Shown here: positions 53,201 through 60,354 of the stretch, piece after piece | How positions within the stretch are numbered: the first letter of the stretch is position 1 | How the letters are laid out: each line of letters opens with the position of its first letter | Assembly (NCBI GenBank): GCA_965658725.1 | Contig: CBFHUI010000001.1 | Span: 25,982 to 89,981, forward strand | Source of the DNA: UBA7985 sp965658725 | Lineage (GTDB): Bacteria; Pseudomonadota; Alphaproteobacteria; UBA7985 | Direction of reading: 5' to 3' | Length of the DNA: 64,000 nt | The notes under the pieces: model-generated | Database searches by the model: none | What the model was told of the DNA's origin: nothing | The model's input: the letters and a program-made list of their open reading frames with translations, nothing else | Made by a program: the position numbers and the translations under genes

Positions 53201-53741
53201 CGAGGATGTGAGCGATCAGGATATCGCGGCTTACGTGCTGTATCCGAAAGTCTTCCTCGACTTCGCCAGCCACCGCCGCGACTTCGGCGATACCTCTCTG
53301 CTGCCCACGCCCGTGTTCTTCTACGGGCCGGAAGTTGGCGAAGAACTGTCGGTTGAGATTGACGCAGGCAAGCGTCTGATCATCCGCCTTCTCGCAGTCT
53401 CTGACCCGGATGCCAAGGGCCGCCGGACGGTGTTCTTTGAGCTCAACGGTCAACCCCGCAACGTCGTCGTTCAGGACGCCCACGCCGCAGCGGACAGCAC
53501 GGCCCGCCCCGTCGCAACCGGCGCGCCGGGCGAAGTCGCTGCTCCGATGCCGGGCGCTATTGTGACCGTCAACGTCACGGTCGGTGATGAAGTCAAAAAA
53601 GGCGACGTCCTGCTCTCGCTCGAAGCCATGAAAATGGAAACCAGCGTCTACGCCGATCAGGATGGAAAAGTCGAAGAAGTCTTCATCCGGGCCGGCGATC
53701 AGGTCGATGCCAAGGACTTGTTGCTCAAGTACGAAGCCTAA
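50280..53741 (+). CDS. pyc: pyruvate carboxylase
   Basis: A biotin enzyme of 1153 residues that converts pyruvate to oxaloacetate. In order: a biotin carboxylase domain (1-~450: IRKLLVANRSEIAIRVFR, the ATP loop KASWGGGGRGMR, EVNPRIQVEHTVTEE), a carboxyltransferase TIM barrel (~530-800: TDTTFRDAHQSLLATRMRT, HFHTHDTSGG with metal-binding His), an allosteric linker, and a C-terminal biotinyl domain with the lysine of EAMKMETSV near residue 1118. The full-length single-chain alpha4 form indicates anaplerosis from pyruvate. Confidence 0.98.
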   Translation: MAPRPIRKLLVANRSEIAIRVFRGATELGIQTVAVYAHEDRFALHRFKADEAYEIGVGMEPIAAYLSVEEIIRVALLSGADAIHPGYGFLSESPELAAAAEEAGIIFVGPKTQTLIDLGDKVASRKLADAADVPTVPATDALPDGADAANEAGKRVGLPVMVKASWGGGGRGMRRVYDADKLADEVAAAKREAAAAFGKDDVYLEKLIERARHVEIQVFGDTHGNVTHLFERDCSVQRRNQKVVEMAPATWLDEDVRQGMCQAAVRLAKESGYQNAGTVEFLYDVNDGAFYFIEVNPRIQVEHTVTEEVTSVDIVKAQLLIAGGATLEEAGIPADEEARRPRGVAIQCRVTTEDPENAFVPDYGKIVAYRSPAGFGVRLDGGTAFAGAVVTPHYDSLLAKVTVTAPDRDQGIARMNRALAEFRIRGIKTNLPFLQRVIRHDDFRTGVLTTRFIDDTPELFHFPTRRDRASKLLRFLGEVVVNGNPEMEGRPAVARAPLQRLPLVDADTHNRETAKTVFDRDGADGLVSWIKAQDRLLVTDTTFRDAHQSLLATRMRTADLVAPMQAYENGLRGLFSLEVWGGATFDVAYRFLKEDPWKRLAQMREAAPSHLFQMLLRGSNAVGYTNYPDNVVKDFVNRAFDSGRGVDVFRVFDSLNWVENMRVAIDAVIDAGAICEATICYSGDLLNPAEDKYTLSYYVEMAKQFEAAGAHTLAIKDMAGVARPAAAAKLVETLKGEVGLPIHFHTHDTSGGQVASVLAASAAGVDIVDAAMDPLSGLTSQPNLGTIVESLRGLERDTGLPRDTLDKVAHYWEGARRHYAAFEADMRAGSSDVFEHAMPGGQYTNLRQQARSLGIEHRWPEVVKRYAEVNRLFGNIVKVTPSSKVVGDMALFMVSHNLTPEDVVDPDKEVAFPDSVVSFFRGDLGQPVGGLPEKLQTKVLRGEAPLSERPGASLPPVNFAKIRTELAETFGRKPEDVSDQDIAAYVLYPKVFLDFASHRRDFGDTSLLPTPVFFYGPEVGEELSVEIDAGKRLIIRLLAVSDPDAKGRRTVFFELNGQPRNVVVQDAHAAADSTARPVATGAPGEVAAPMPGAIVTVNVTVGDEVKKGDVLLSLEAMKMETSVYADQDGKVEEVFIRAGDQVDAKDLLLKYEA

Positions 53742-53772
53742 CGCCCTGCCGCGTCATTGCAGATCATTCCAG

Positions 53773-53806
53773 CCCGGCCAAGAGTCTCCTTTTGGCCGGG
53801 TTTTTC
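53773..53806 (+). terminator. terminator after pyc
   Basis: A perfect 9-bp stem, CCCGGCCAA (53773-53781) with TTGGCCGGG (53792-53800), is followed by TTTTTC. It lies about 31 bases beyond the pyc stop. Confidence 0.93.
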
Positions 53807-53940
53807 TTAGGGGTACGCGCATGCACAAGGCACGCATGACTTTGCTTCACCGCAGAATCCGGCTAAACAGCGGGCTACTTTGGCGAGATGATCGTTGTGG
53901 GGTTTCCGCCGCCCCGTTCACAGCTGTAGAGCCCGTCTGA

Positions 53941-55323
53941 ATGGACCAACTCCGCATTGCGGTGGCGCAGATTAACCCCACGGCCGGGGACATTTCGCAC
54001 AATCTCGACCTCCACATCGCCGCTTACGAAGAGGCCGCCGAAACCGCCGATCTGGTGGTTTTTGCTGAAGGCTCGCTGACTGGATACCCAATTGGCGATC
54101 TGGTGCTGCACGAGCAGTTCCTGAAAGATTGCCTGCGCGCAAACGACCGGCTTGTTGAACTGACCGAGGGCGAAGGCCGTCCCGGGATCCTGTTCGGTAC
54201 GGTTGCGGTAGACGAAGAAATCGAACCGCCCTTCTATGCCTATGCCGCCAAGCACCGCCGGATGAAGGGCCAGACCTTCAACGCCGCACTGATGGCGGAA
54301 GGCGGCGAAGTCATCGGCAAGCGCTACAAGCGCTCTCTGCCCACCTTTGGCCCTTTTGACGAGGCGCGCTGGTTTGAGCCGGGGCCACTGCAAGGGCCGA
54401 TCATGTTCCGCGGCGCGAAAATCGGCCTGCAAATCTGTGATGATGCTTGGCGTGAAGATGGCCCGGAAACGCTTGAGGAAACCGGGACTGACCTTCTGAT
54501 CGCCCTAAACGCTTCGGGCTTCACCGCCGACATGATGGACCAGCGCCACGCGGCTATGTCGCGGCTGTCGCAGATCCACGGCTACCCGGTGATTTACACC
54601 AATCTGGTCGGCGGTCAGGACGGGATGGTCTTTGACGGCGCAGGTTTCTGCATCAACCCCGGCGGCGATTTCGCCGGATGCTTTCCGCTCGCCGAGACCG
54701 ACGTGCATGCCACGCGCTGGATGCGGGTCGAAGGCAGCTGGCGTTGCGTCTCTGCGCCCAAGGAAGAGCCCGAGTCCAACTGGGAAGCCGTCGCCAAAAT
54801 CATCCGACTGGGCGTCGAGGATTTCGCACGGAAGAACCGCTTGTCTGTGGAAGTCGCAGACGTGTCCCACCCGGCAACCGGCCTGCTGAAAACACTGGTG
54901 CCAACGGTAGAGTGGAAGACGGGCAATACCCTGACCTTGCTGCCTTGGTCCAAGACCGAGCTTGCGCTGGGAGAGTTTGAGAACCGCCACGGCATCGATG
55001 GCCCGCGTATTGCGCCCTTTGGCGACGTGTACAGCTCCGACCTGTCCTCGCTGGCTGAAGCCATGGGCGAAGACGCGCCACCGGTGGGCAACACCGAAAC
55101 AGACCGCCAACTCAAAGCGCTGATCGAAGACGAGCTGTGCATCGATGGCCTCGAAGACGAAGGTTACCGGCTCGAAGCCTGCATTGATCTTTGGAAGAAG
55201 ATGTCAGTTTCCGAATACAAGCGCCGTGCCGCGCCCGTCGTGCTCCGCCTGAGCCAGCGCGCACTGGTTGGCGACCGTGCCTACCCCCTGACCAACCGCT
55301 ACCGTCTCCCGTCTGACCTTTAG
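53941..55323 (+). CDS. NAD synthetase-like protein with intact glutaminase but no PP-loop
   Basis: A 460-residue relative of glutamine-dependent NAD synthetase (normally about 540-560 in this group). Residues 1-270 are a full nitrilase-type glutaminase with the triad Glu43 (FAEGSLTGYP), Lys130 (YKRSLPTFG) and Cys166 (QICDDAW). The alignment then passes into the synthetase domain (IIRLGVEDFARKNR, 287-300). The expected SGGxDS ATP-binding loop and the following ~100 residues are absent and replaced by about 30 unrelated residues. Recognisable synthetase segments return: SKTELALG (337-344), APFGDVY, and EYKRRAAPVVLRLSQRALVGDRAYPLTNR near the end. It cannot adenylate NaAD in the normal way. gltX follows after nine bases. 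Confidence 0.8.
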   Translation: MDQLRIAVAQINPTAGDISHNLDLHIAAYEEAAETADLVVFAEGSLTGYPIGDLVLHEQFLKDCLRANDRLVELTEGEGRPGILFGTVAVDEEIEPPFYAYAAKHRRMKGQTFNAALMAEGGEVIGKRYKRSLPTFGPFDEARWFEPGPLQGPIMFRGAKIGLQICDDAWREDGPETLEETGTDLLIALNASGFTADMMDQRHAAMSRLSQIHGYPVIYTNLVGGQDGMVFDGAGFCINPGGDFAGCFPLAETDVHATRWMRVEGSWRCVSAPKEEPESNWEAVAKIIRLGVEDFARKNRLSVEVADVSHPATGLLKTLVPTVEWKTGNTLTLLPWSKTELALGEFENRHGIDGPRIAPFGDVYSSDLSSLAEAMGEDAPPVGNTETDRQLKALIEDELCIDGLEDEGYRLEACIDLWKKMSVSEYKRRAAPVVLRLSQRALVGDRAYPLTNRYRLPSDL

Positions 55324-55332
55324 GATACCATC

Positions 55333-56682
55333 GTGACCCTTCGCGTTCGTTTTGCTCCTTCGCCGACCGGCTGGCTGCACTTGGGCAACATCCGTACGGC
55401 TGTCATCAACTGGATGCACGCCCGGCAAGCGGGCGGTGAATTCCTGCTGCGGATCGATGACACGGACGTCGAGCGCAGCACTGAAGAATTCCGTCAGGGG
55501 ATCGAAGAAGACATGACCTGGCTGGGCCTGACTTGGGACGCCTATGCCAAGCAGTCCGACCGCTTCGCCGACTATGACGCGGCGCGCGATGGCCTGATGG
55601 CCAGCGGCCGGCTCTATGCCTGCTACGAGACCGGGCCGGAGCTGGAGTTGATGCGCAAGACCACGTCGATTCAGGGTAAGCCCTTCATCTACAACCGCGC
55701 GACCTACCCGCTCTCGGCAGAAGACGAAGCAGCGTTTAAAGCCGAGGGCCGGCAGGCGCACTGGAGGTTTGCACTCAAGCCCGGTGAGATTAAATGGGAC
55801 GATCTGGCGCGCGGCGAGACCAGCTTTATGGCCGAGAACCTCTCTGACCCCGTCCTCATCAGGGGTGATGGTTCCTACCTCTACACCCTGTGTTCCGTGC
55901 TCGATGACATTGATCTGGGCATGACCGACATCATCCGGGGTGAAGACCATACCTCCAACACCGCCACGCAAATCCAGCTGTTTGACGCGCTGGCCGAGAT
56001 GAAGGGCCTGAGCGACTTCCAGATGCCGCGCTTTGCGCACATGCCGCTGGTCAGTGGGGCAGATGGGTCCAAGCTGTCCAAGTCCAACGGCGCGCTGTCG
56101 ATCCGTGATCTGCGTGAAGAAGGCGGGCTTGAACCGCTGACCATTGTCGCCTTTCTCAGTCGCCTGGGCACGCCCAGCGGCCCTCAGCCCGTCTCTGACA
56201 TCGGGGAACTGGCCGCGGGCTTTGGCATCGAGCGCTTTGGTCGCTCTGGCCCGCGCATGGATCCCGAAGAACTCGCCCCGCTCAACGGTAAAATCGTCCG
56301 ACAACTGCCCTTTAGCGCCGTCACCGACCGGTTTAGCGGTATGACTGAAGCGCAATGGGCGGCGATCCAGCCGAACCTTGAAAAGCTTGGCGATGTGAAT
56401 GATTGGCTGAGCCTCATTGACGGCCCTGTCACCCCGGAGATCGAAGACGCTGCCTTTACCGCACAGGCCGCAGCGCTGCTGCCTGAAGGCCCGCTGGACG
56501 GGGACTCATGGAAAGCGTGGACCGACGCGGTCAAAGACGCCACCGGAGCCAAGGGCAAGACCCTTTTCATGCCCCTGCGTCTGGCGCTCACGGGTCAGCC
56601 ACGTGGACCTGAGATGGCGGTTTTGCTACCACTCATTGATCGTGCCAAGATCATTGCGCGTCTGAACGGACAAACCGCTTAA
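55333..56682 (+). CDS. gltX: glutamate--tRNA ligase
   Basis: A class I aminoacyl-tRNA synthetase of 449 residues. The HIGH-type motif is FAPSPTGWLHLGNIRTA, and the KMSKS-type loop is GSKLSKSNGALSI. IRGEDHTSNTATQ and the C-terminal anticodon-binding domain follow. The N-terminal zinc-binding insert lacks an obvious Cys cluster, and the protein is of the shorter alphaproteobacterial type. Many alphaproteobacteria carry two GltX proteins, and a second copy would be outside this window. It starts at a GTG with AGGA seven bases upstream. Confidence 0.94.
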   Translation: MTLRVRFAPSPTGWLHLGNIRTAVINWMHARQAGGEFLLRIDDTDVERSTEEFRQGIEEDMTWLGLTWDAYAKQSDRFADYDAARDGLMASGRLYACYETGPELELMRKTTSIQGKPFIYNRATYPLSAEDEAAFKAEGRQAHWRFALKPGEIKWDDLARGETSFMAENLSDPVLIRGDGSYLYTLCSVLDDIDLGMTDIIRGEDHTSNTATQIQLFDALAEMKGLSDFQMPRFAHMPLVSGADGSKLSKSNGALSIRDLREEGGLEPLTIVAFLSRLGTPSGPQPVSDIGELAAGFGIERFGRSGPRMDPEELAPLNGKIVRQLPFSAVTDRFSGMTEAQWAAIQPNLEKLGDVNDWLSLIDGPVTPEIEDAAFTAQAAALLPEGPLDGDSWKAWTDAVKDATGAKGKTLFMPLRLALTGQPRGPEMAVLLPLIDRAKIIARLNGQTA

Positions 56683-56705
56683 CCCCTCTTGAAGGCATCC
56701 TCTGC

Positions 56706-58055
56706 ATGAGCGAGATTCGGCTGACAAACACGCTAACGCGCCAGTTGGAAACGTTTGAGCCCATGGTTGCGGGGCAGGTTGGGGTGTACCTCTGTGGCCC
56801 GACCGTCTATGACCTCGCCCACCTCGGAAACGCGCGCTCCGCGGTGAATTTCGACATGCTGCACCGGGTGCTGCGTCACGACTTCGGCGTCGAGAATGTC
56901 CGATTCGTGCGCAACATCACCGATGTTGACGACAAGATCATCGCCCGTGCAATCGAAACCGGCGAGCCGATCGGCGCACTGACCGCATCGTCGACACAGG
57001 ATTATCTCGACGACCTCGACGCACTCGGCGTGCTGCCCGTGACGGACATGCCGCGCGCGACGGAGTACATCGCTGAAATGATCGCGATGATCGAAGTGCT
57101 GATCGCCAAGGGCAACGCCTATGTCGCCAACGATGGAAACGTGCTGTTTCACGTCCCCTCGATGCCCGACTACGGCCAGCTATCCCGACGCAGTCAGGAC
57201 GACATCATCGCCGGTGCGCGGGTTGAGGTCAGCTCGGCGAAGAAAGACCCCTCCGACTTCGTCCTATGGAAGCCAAAGAAGCCCGAAGAGCCTGACAGCG
57301 CCGCTTTTGACAGCCCTTGGGGTTTGGGACGACCGGGTTGGCATATCGAATGTTCGGCTATGTCCAAGTCGATCCTTGGCGACGTCTTCGACATTCACGC
57401 CGGCGGGAATGACCTGATCTTCCCCCACCACGAAAATGAAATCGCACAGAGCCGATGCGCGAACGACAGCGCGCACATGGCGCGAACGTGGCTGCACAAC
57501 GGCATGCTCATGGTCGAGGGGCAGAAGATGTCCAAGTCACTGGGCAATTTCTTTACCGTTCGCGATCTGCTCGGCGAAGGGCATCATGGGGAGACCCTGC
57601 GCCTGTCGCTGCTCTCCGGTCACTACCGCGCGCCGCTGGACTTCACGCAAGCCAAACTGGTCGAGGCCAAGAACCGGCTGGACAGCTGGTACCGCGCTTG
57701 GAACGGCGCAGCCCCGGCTGAGGCCGTGCCAGATCCCGTGCTCCGCGCGGTCCGCGATGACCTCAACACCCCGCAGGCTTTCGCTGAGATCGACGCGCTC
57801 AAGGGCCAGCCCGAGCAACTCGCCGCTGCCGCACAGTTCCTCGGCCTGCTCAACCAAACGACAGAGGCGTGGTTCCAAGGGGGAGGCAGCGAAGACGGGT
57901 TGAGCGGGGACGCCATCGACGCACTGATTGTTGAACGCGCAGACGCCAAGAAGGCCAAAAACTTCGTACGTGCCGACGAGATCCGCGATCAGCTCACGCA
58001 AGCCGGCATCGTGCTCGAAGATGGCGCGGGAGGCACCACGTGGCGGCGCGGATGA
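56706..58055 (+). CDS. cysS: cysteine--tRNA ligase
   Basis: A class I synthetase of 449 residues. CGPTVYDLAHLGNARSAVNFD contains the HIGH motif and the first zinc Cys. GWHIECSAMSKSILGD and GGNDLIFPHHENEIAQS contain the other zinc ligands. The KMSKS loop is KMSKSLGN. The C-terminal part includes VRADEIRDQLTQAGIVLEDGAGGTTWRR, the typical end. Its TGA overlaps the ATG of the next gene by four bases. Confidence 0.97.
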   Translation: MSEIRLTNTLTRQLETFEPMVAGQVGVYLCGPTVYDLAHLGNARSAVNFDMLHRVLRHDFGVENVRFVRNITDVDDKIIARAIETGEPIGALTASSTQDYLDDLDALGVLPVTDMPRATEYIAEMIAMIEVLIAKGNAYVANDGNVLFHVPSMPDYGQLSRRSQDDIIAGARVEVSSAKKDPSDFVLWKPKKPEEPDSAAFDSPWGLGRPGWHIECSAMSKSILGDVFDIHAGGNDLIFPHHENEIAQSRCANDSAHMARTWLHNGMLMVEGQKMSKSLGNFFTVRDLLGEGHHGETLRLSLLSGHYRAPLDFTQAKLVEAKNRLDSWYRAWNGAAPAEAVPDPVLRAVRDDLNTPQAFAEIDALKGQPEQLAAAAQFLGLLNQTTEAWFQGGGSEDGLSGDAIDALIVERADAKKAKNFVRADEIRDQLTQAGIVLEDGAGGTTWRRG

Positions 58056-58384
58056 GCCTGCTTGTCAGCCTGCTTGCCCTCTGCCTCGTTGCCTGCGACG
58101 CGACAGATCCGGTGAGCACGGACGAGGCCGCTGACGTGTCAAACGCCATGCCTAGCGCCGAGACGCTGACCAAGCAAAACCCCGTCGCCTTTATCGAGAT
58201 CGAGGGCCCGACCTTCTACGTGGTCTACAATCCGAACGTGATTTCAACGGACGGCGCTCTCTTTCACAGTCAGAAGAACTGTCCAGGCAGCCCACCGAAT
58301 TACGCTTTTCCGCTTTCTGAACCAGTCAAGGCCAGCGATGGCTTGCAGCGCATGACCATGGCCTGCCAATATACGTTCAACTGA
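58052..58384 (+). CDS. small predicted lipoprotein
   Basis: A 110-residue protein whose ATG overlaps the cysS stop (ATGA). The signal peptide MSLLVSLLALCLVAC ends in a clear lipobox, so Cys15 would be lipidated. The mature part has an acidic Ser/Thr linker and then a compact region with IEIEGPTFYVVYNPNVIS and a pair of cysteines (NCPGSP, MACQY). I do not recognise a family. The overlap with cysS supports real translation. Confidence 0.65.
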   Translation: MSLLVSLLALCLVACDATDPVSTDEAADVSNAMPSAETLTKQNPVAFIEIEGPTFYVVYNPNVISTDGALFHSQKNCPGSPPNYAFPLSEPVKASDGLQRMTMACQYTFN

Positions 58385-58443
58385 GCAGCGGCCTGCACCC
58401 TTGATCCGGCGTGCCGCTGCTGCACGCTTTGGGAGGCACAAAC

Positions 58444-59409
58444 ATGCGCGCTTTGGTCTGTGAGACCCTCGGTCCGATTAACACCCATACCGTCAAGGAC
58501 ATCGACGAACCAACCCCCGGCAAGGGGCAGGTCGCAATCCGCGTTCGCGCGTGCGGCGTCAACTTTGCTGACACGCTGATCGTCCAAGGGCTGTATCAAG
58601 AGCGCCCGGAGACCCCCTTTGTCCCCGGCGCAGAAGTTGCGGGCGAAGTGCTGGCGCTTGGCGAAGGCGTCAAGGGTGTTGAAGTCGGCCAGCGGGTGAT
58701 TGCACTGGTCTCCACGGGCGGCTTTGCAGAAGTGGCACTGGGCAACGCGGCCACGCTCATCCCTCTTCCCGACGGCATCGCCTTTACCGACGCGGCAGCC
58801 TTTACCATCGCTTACGGCACCTCGCACGTTGCGCTGGAAACCCGCGCGCAGCTTTCTGCTGGTGAAACGCTGATGATTAATGGCGCGTCGGGCGGCGTTG
58901 GACTGACAGCTGTGGAAATTGGCAAGCAGATGGGGGCGACGGTCATCGGTCTGGCAAGCACAGAAGAAAAGCGCGAGCTGGTCCGAAGCCGGGGCGCAGA
59001 CCACGTGTTCGACGTCGCAGACCCCGAGCTGCGGGACAAGGTGAAGGCGCTTGGCGGCGTAGACGTTGGCTACGACGTTATTGGCGGGGACTCCTTCAAC
59101 ACCATGCTGCGCTGCATGAAATTCGAAGGTCGGCTGCTGACTGTCGGCTACGCATCAGGCGAAATCCCGAAGGTGCCGGCGAACCTGCTGCTGGTGAAAA
59201 ACATCTCCGTCGTTGGGGTGTACTGGGGTAGCTATGCGCGGAACAATCCGGGCGTGATGATGGGCTCGCTGGTCAAACTTATGGGCTGGCTCAAGGACGG
59301 CAAGCTGAAGCCGCACGTGTCTGATATTGTTCCGCTGGAAGACGCGACGCGCGGGTTGGAGGCGCTGGCGACACGGAAGTCAGTGGGCAAAGTCGTCATC
59401 GAACCCTAA
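58444..59409 (+). CDS. NADPH:quinone oxidoreductase family protein
   Basis: A zinc-independent medium-chain dehydrogenase/reductase of 321 residues. The ATG at 58444 has a perfect GGGAGG seven bases upstream, and the longer open frame before it is spurious. The GroES-like domain includes RVRACGVNFADTLIVQGLY and FVPGAEVAGEV. The Rossmann part has LMINGASGGVGLTAVEIGKQMGATVIG, the nucleotide-binding motif. It resembles the Qor/zeta-crystallin group. The exact substrate is unknown. Confidence 0.9.
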   Translation: MRALVCETLGPINTHTVKDIDEPTPGKGQVAIRVRACGVNFADTLIVQGLYQERPETPFVPGAEVAGEVLALGEGVKGVEVGQRVIALVSTGGFAEVALGNAATLIPLPDGIAFTDAAAFTIAYGTSHVALETRAQLSAGETLMINGASGGVGLTAVEIGKQMGATVIGLASTEEKRELVRSRGADHVFDVADPELRDKVKALGGVDVGYDVIGGDSFNTMLRCMKFEGRLLTVGYASGEIPKVPANLLLVKNISVVGVYWGSYARNNPGVMMGSLVKLMGWLKDGKLKPHVSDIVPLEDATRGLEALATRKSVGKVVIEP

Positions 59410-59425
59410 GCTCACTAAAGAACGC

Positions 59426-59461
59426 AAAAAAAGGGGGAACCGGTTGGCTCCCCCCTTTTTC
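59426..59461. terminator. terminator after the quinone oxidoreductase gene
   Basis: An A run and GGGGG pair with CCCCCC and a T run across a CCGGTTGG loop. The A and T flanks make it usable from both strands, between the plus-strand oxidoreductase gene and the minus-strand WYL-like gene. Confidence 0.88.
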
Positions 59462-59497
59462 GTAGGCTCAGGCGCTGTGAACCGCGCGCTGGTCTGT

Positions 59498-60271
59498 CTA
59501 GTTCGCCGCCCGCTCGCGGGATGTACGCACGATCCAGTCGCCAATATCGCTGGAAACCACGTCACCGGTCTGCATGTCCTTGAGCTTCTGAATCCGATCA
59601 GCGCGGAAGGTCAGACAGGAGTAGCCATCGGTCGGGAAGCTATCGAGGTTCAGATTGCCCTTTCGGTGTACCAGCGCATAGACAAGGATCTCGCGCTGGG
59701 AGGGCTGGCCCTTCGAGTCCACGTAGTCAATGTGGAAGTGCCGTGCCATCGCGCCGTCGATGAAGTCCCCGCCAAACATGGTGTTCAGGTCGTCCTGCGA
59801 CTTGCCCCGGAACTCGACACGTTCGGTCGCGTGAACGGTCTGGGCGGTTTCGCCAATCTCGTCCTTGAGCGCAGCCACTTTAGACCGGAGGGCGGCGTTT
59901 TCGGTGCGCAGAGCAGCCGCATCACCGCTGTCGCCGCCAGAAGCGCCCGCGTCCTGCGCTGCCATTTGCGCCTCAGCCAGCCGGGCTTCGAGCGTTGCGA
60001 TGCGCGCGTTGCGATCAGCCAATTCGCCCGACAGGTCAAGGCCAGAGGCCGCTTCGCTCGTTGCGGTCGAAGTTGCCGTGCTCTTGCTCTCGTCGAGCCC
60101 CCCCAAGAGCCACAGCATGACCGCGCCAACCAGACCAGAAATCGTCAGCGGCCAAATCAGCCACCACGGATATTCGGACAGGCCAAAGGCGCGCAGAAGG
60201 CCGAGTTGGGATAGCAGGCTGATCAACGCTGCGATCCCGAGGATGACGGCAACAATGCGTCTCCAGTTCAT
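59498..60271 (-). CDS. membrane-anchored coiled-coil protein with a WYL-like domain
   Basis: A 257-residue protein of no family I can name. Two hydrophobic helices (about 5-25 and 36-57) anchor it. A Ser/Thr/Ala linker leads to a coiled coil (about 78-140, rich in Ala/Leu/Glu heptads). The C-terminal ~100 residues read HFHIDYVDSKGQPSQREILVYAL...GYSCLTFRADRIQKLKD. This resembles the WYL domain, with its (R/K)xFRLDRI ending, that binds ligands in bacterial regulators. Two helices place the coiled coil and the WYL-like part in the cytoplasm if the N-terminus is inside. AAAGGA precedes the ATG. It is downstream of, and probably co-transcribed with, the OmpA-domain gene. Confidence 0.72.
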   Translation of the reverse strand: MNWRRIVAVILGIAALISLLSQLGLLRAFGLSEYPWWLIWPLTISGLVGAVMLWLLGGLDESKSTATSTATSEAASGLDLSGELADRNARIATLEARLAEAQMAAQDAGASGGDSGDAAALRTENAALRSKVAALKDEIGETAQTVHATERVEFRGKSQDDLNTMFGGDFIDGAMARHFHIDYVDSKGQPSQREILVYALVHRKGNLNLDSFPTDGYSCLTFRADRIQKLKDMQTGDVVSSDIGDWIVRTSRERAAN

Positions 60272-60354
60272 TTGTGTTTCCTTTCAACAGAAAAAGGGTC
60301 GTGTAGGAAGGGCCGCTGGGGGAGTGCGGACCCGATTGATGATTGGTTCAGCGC

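Noticed and set aside
50160..53483. An open frame of over 1100 codons antisense to pyc, continuous with sfsA.
   Set aside because: It runs in the mirror frame of a strongly GC3-biased gene, matches no protein family, and the sfsA homology begins only at ATG 50159.
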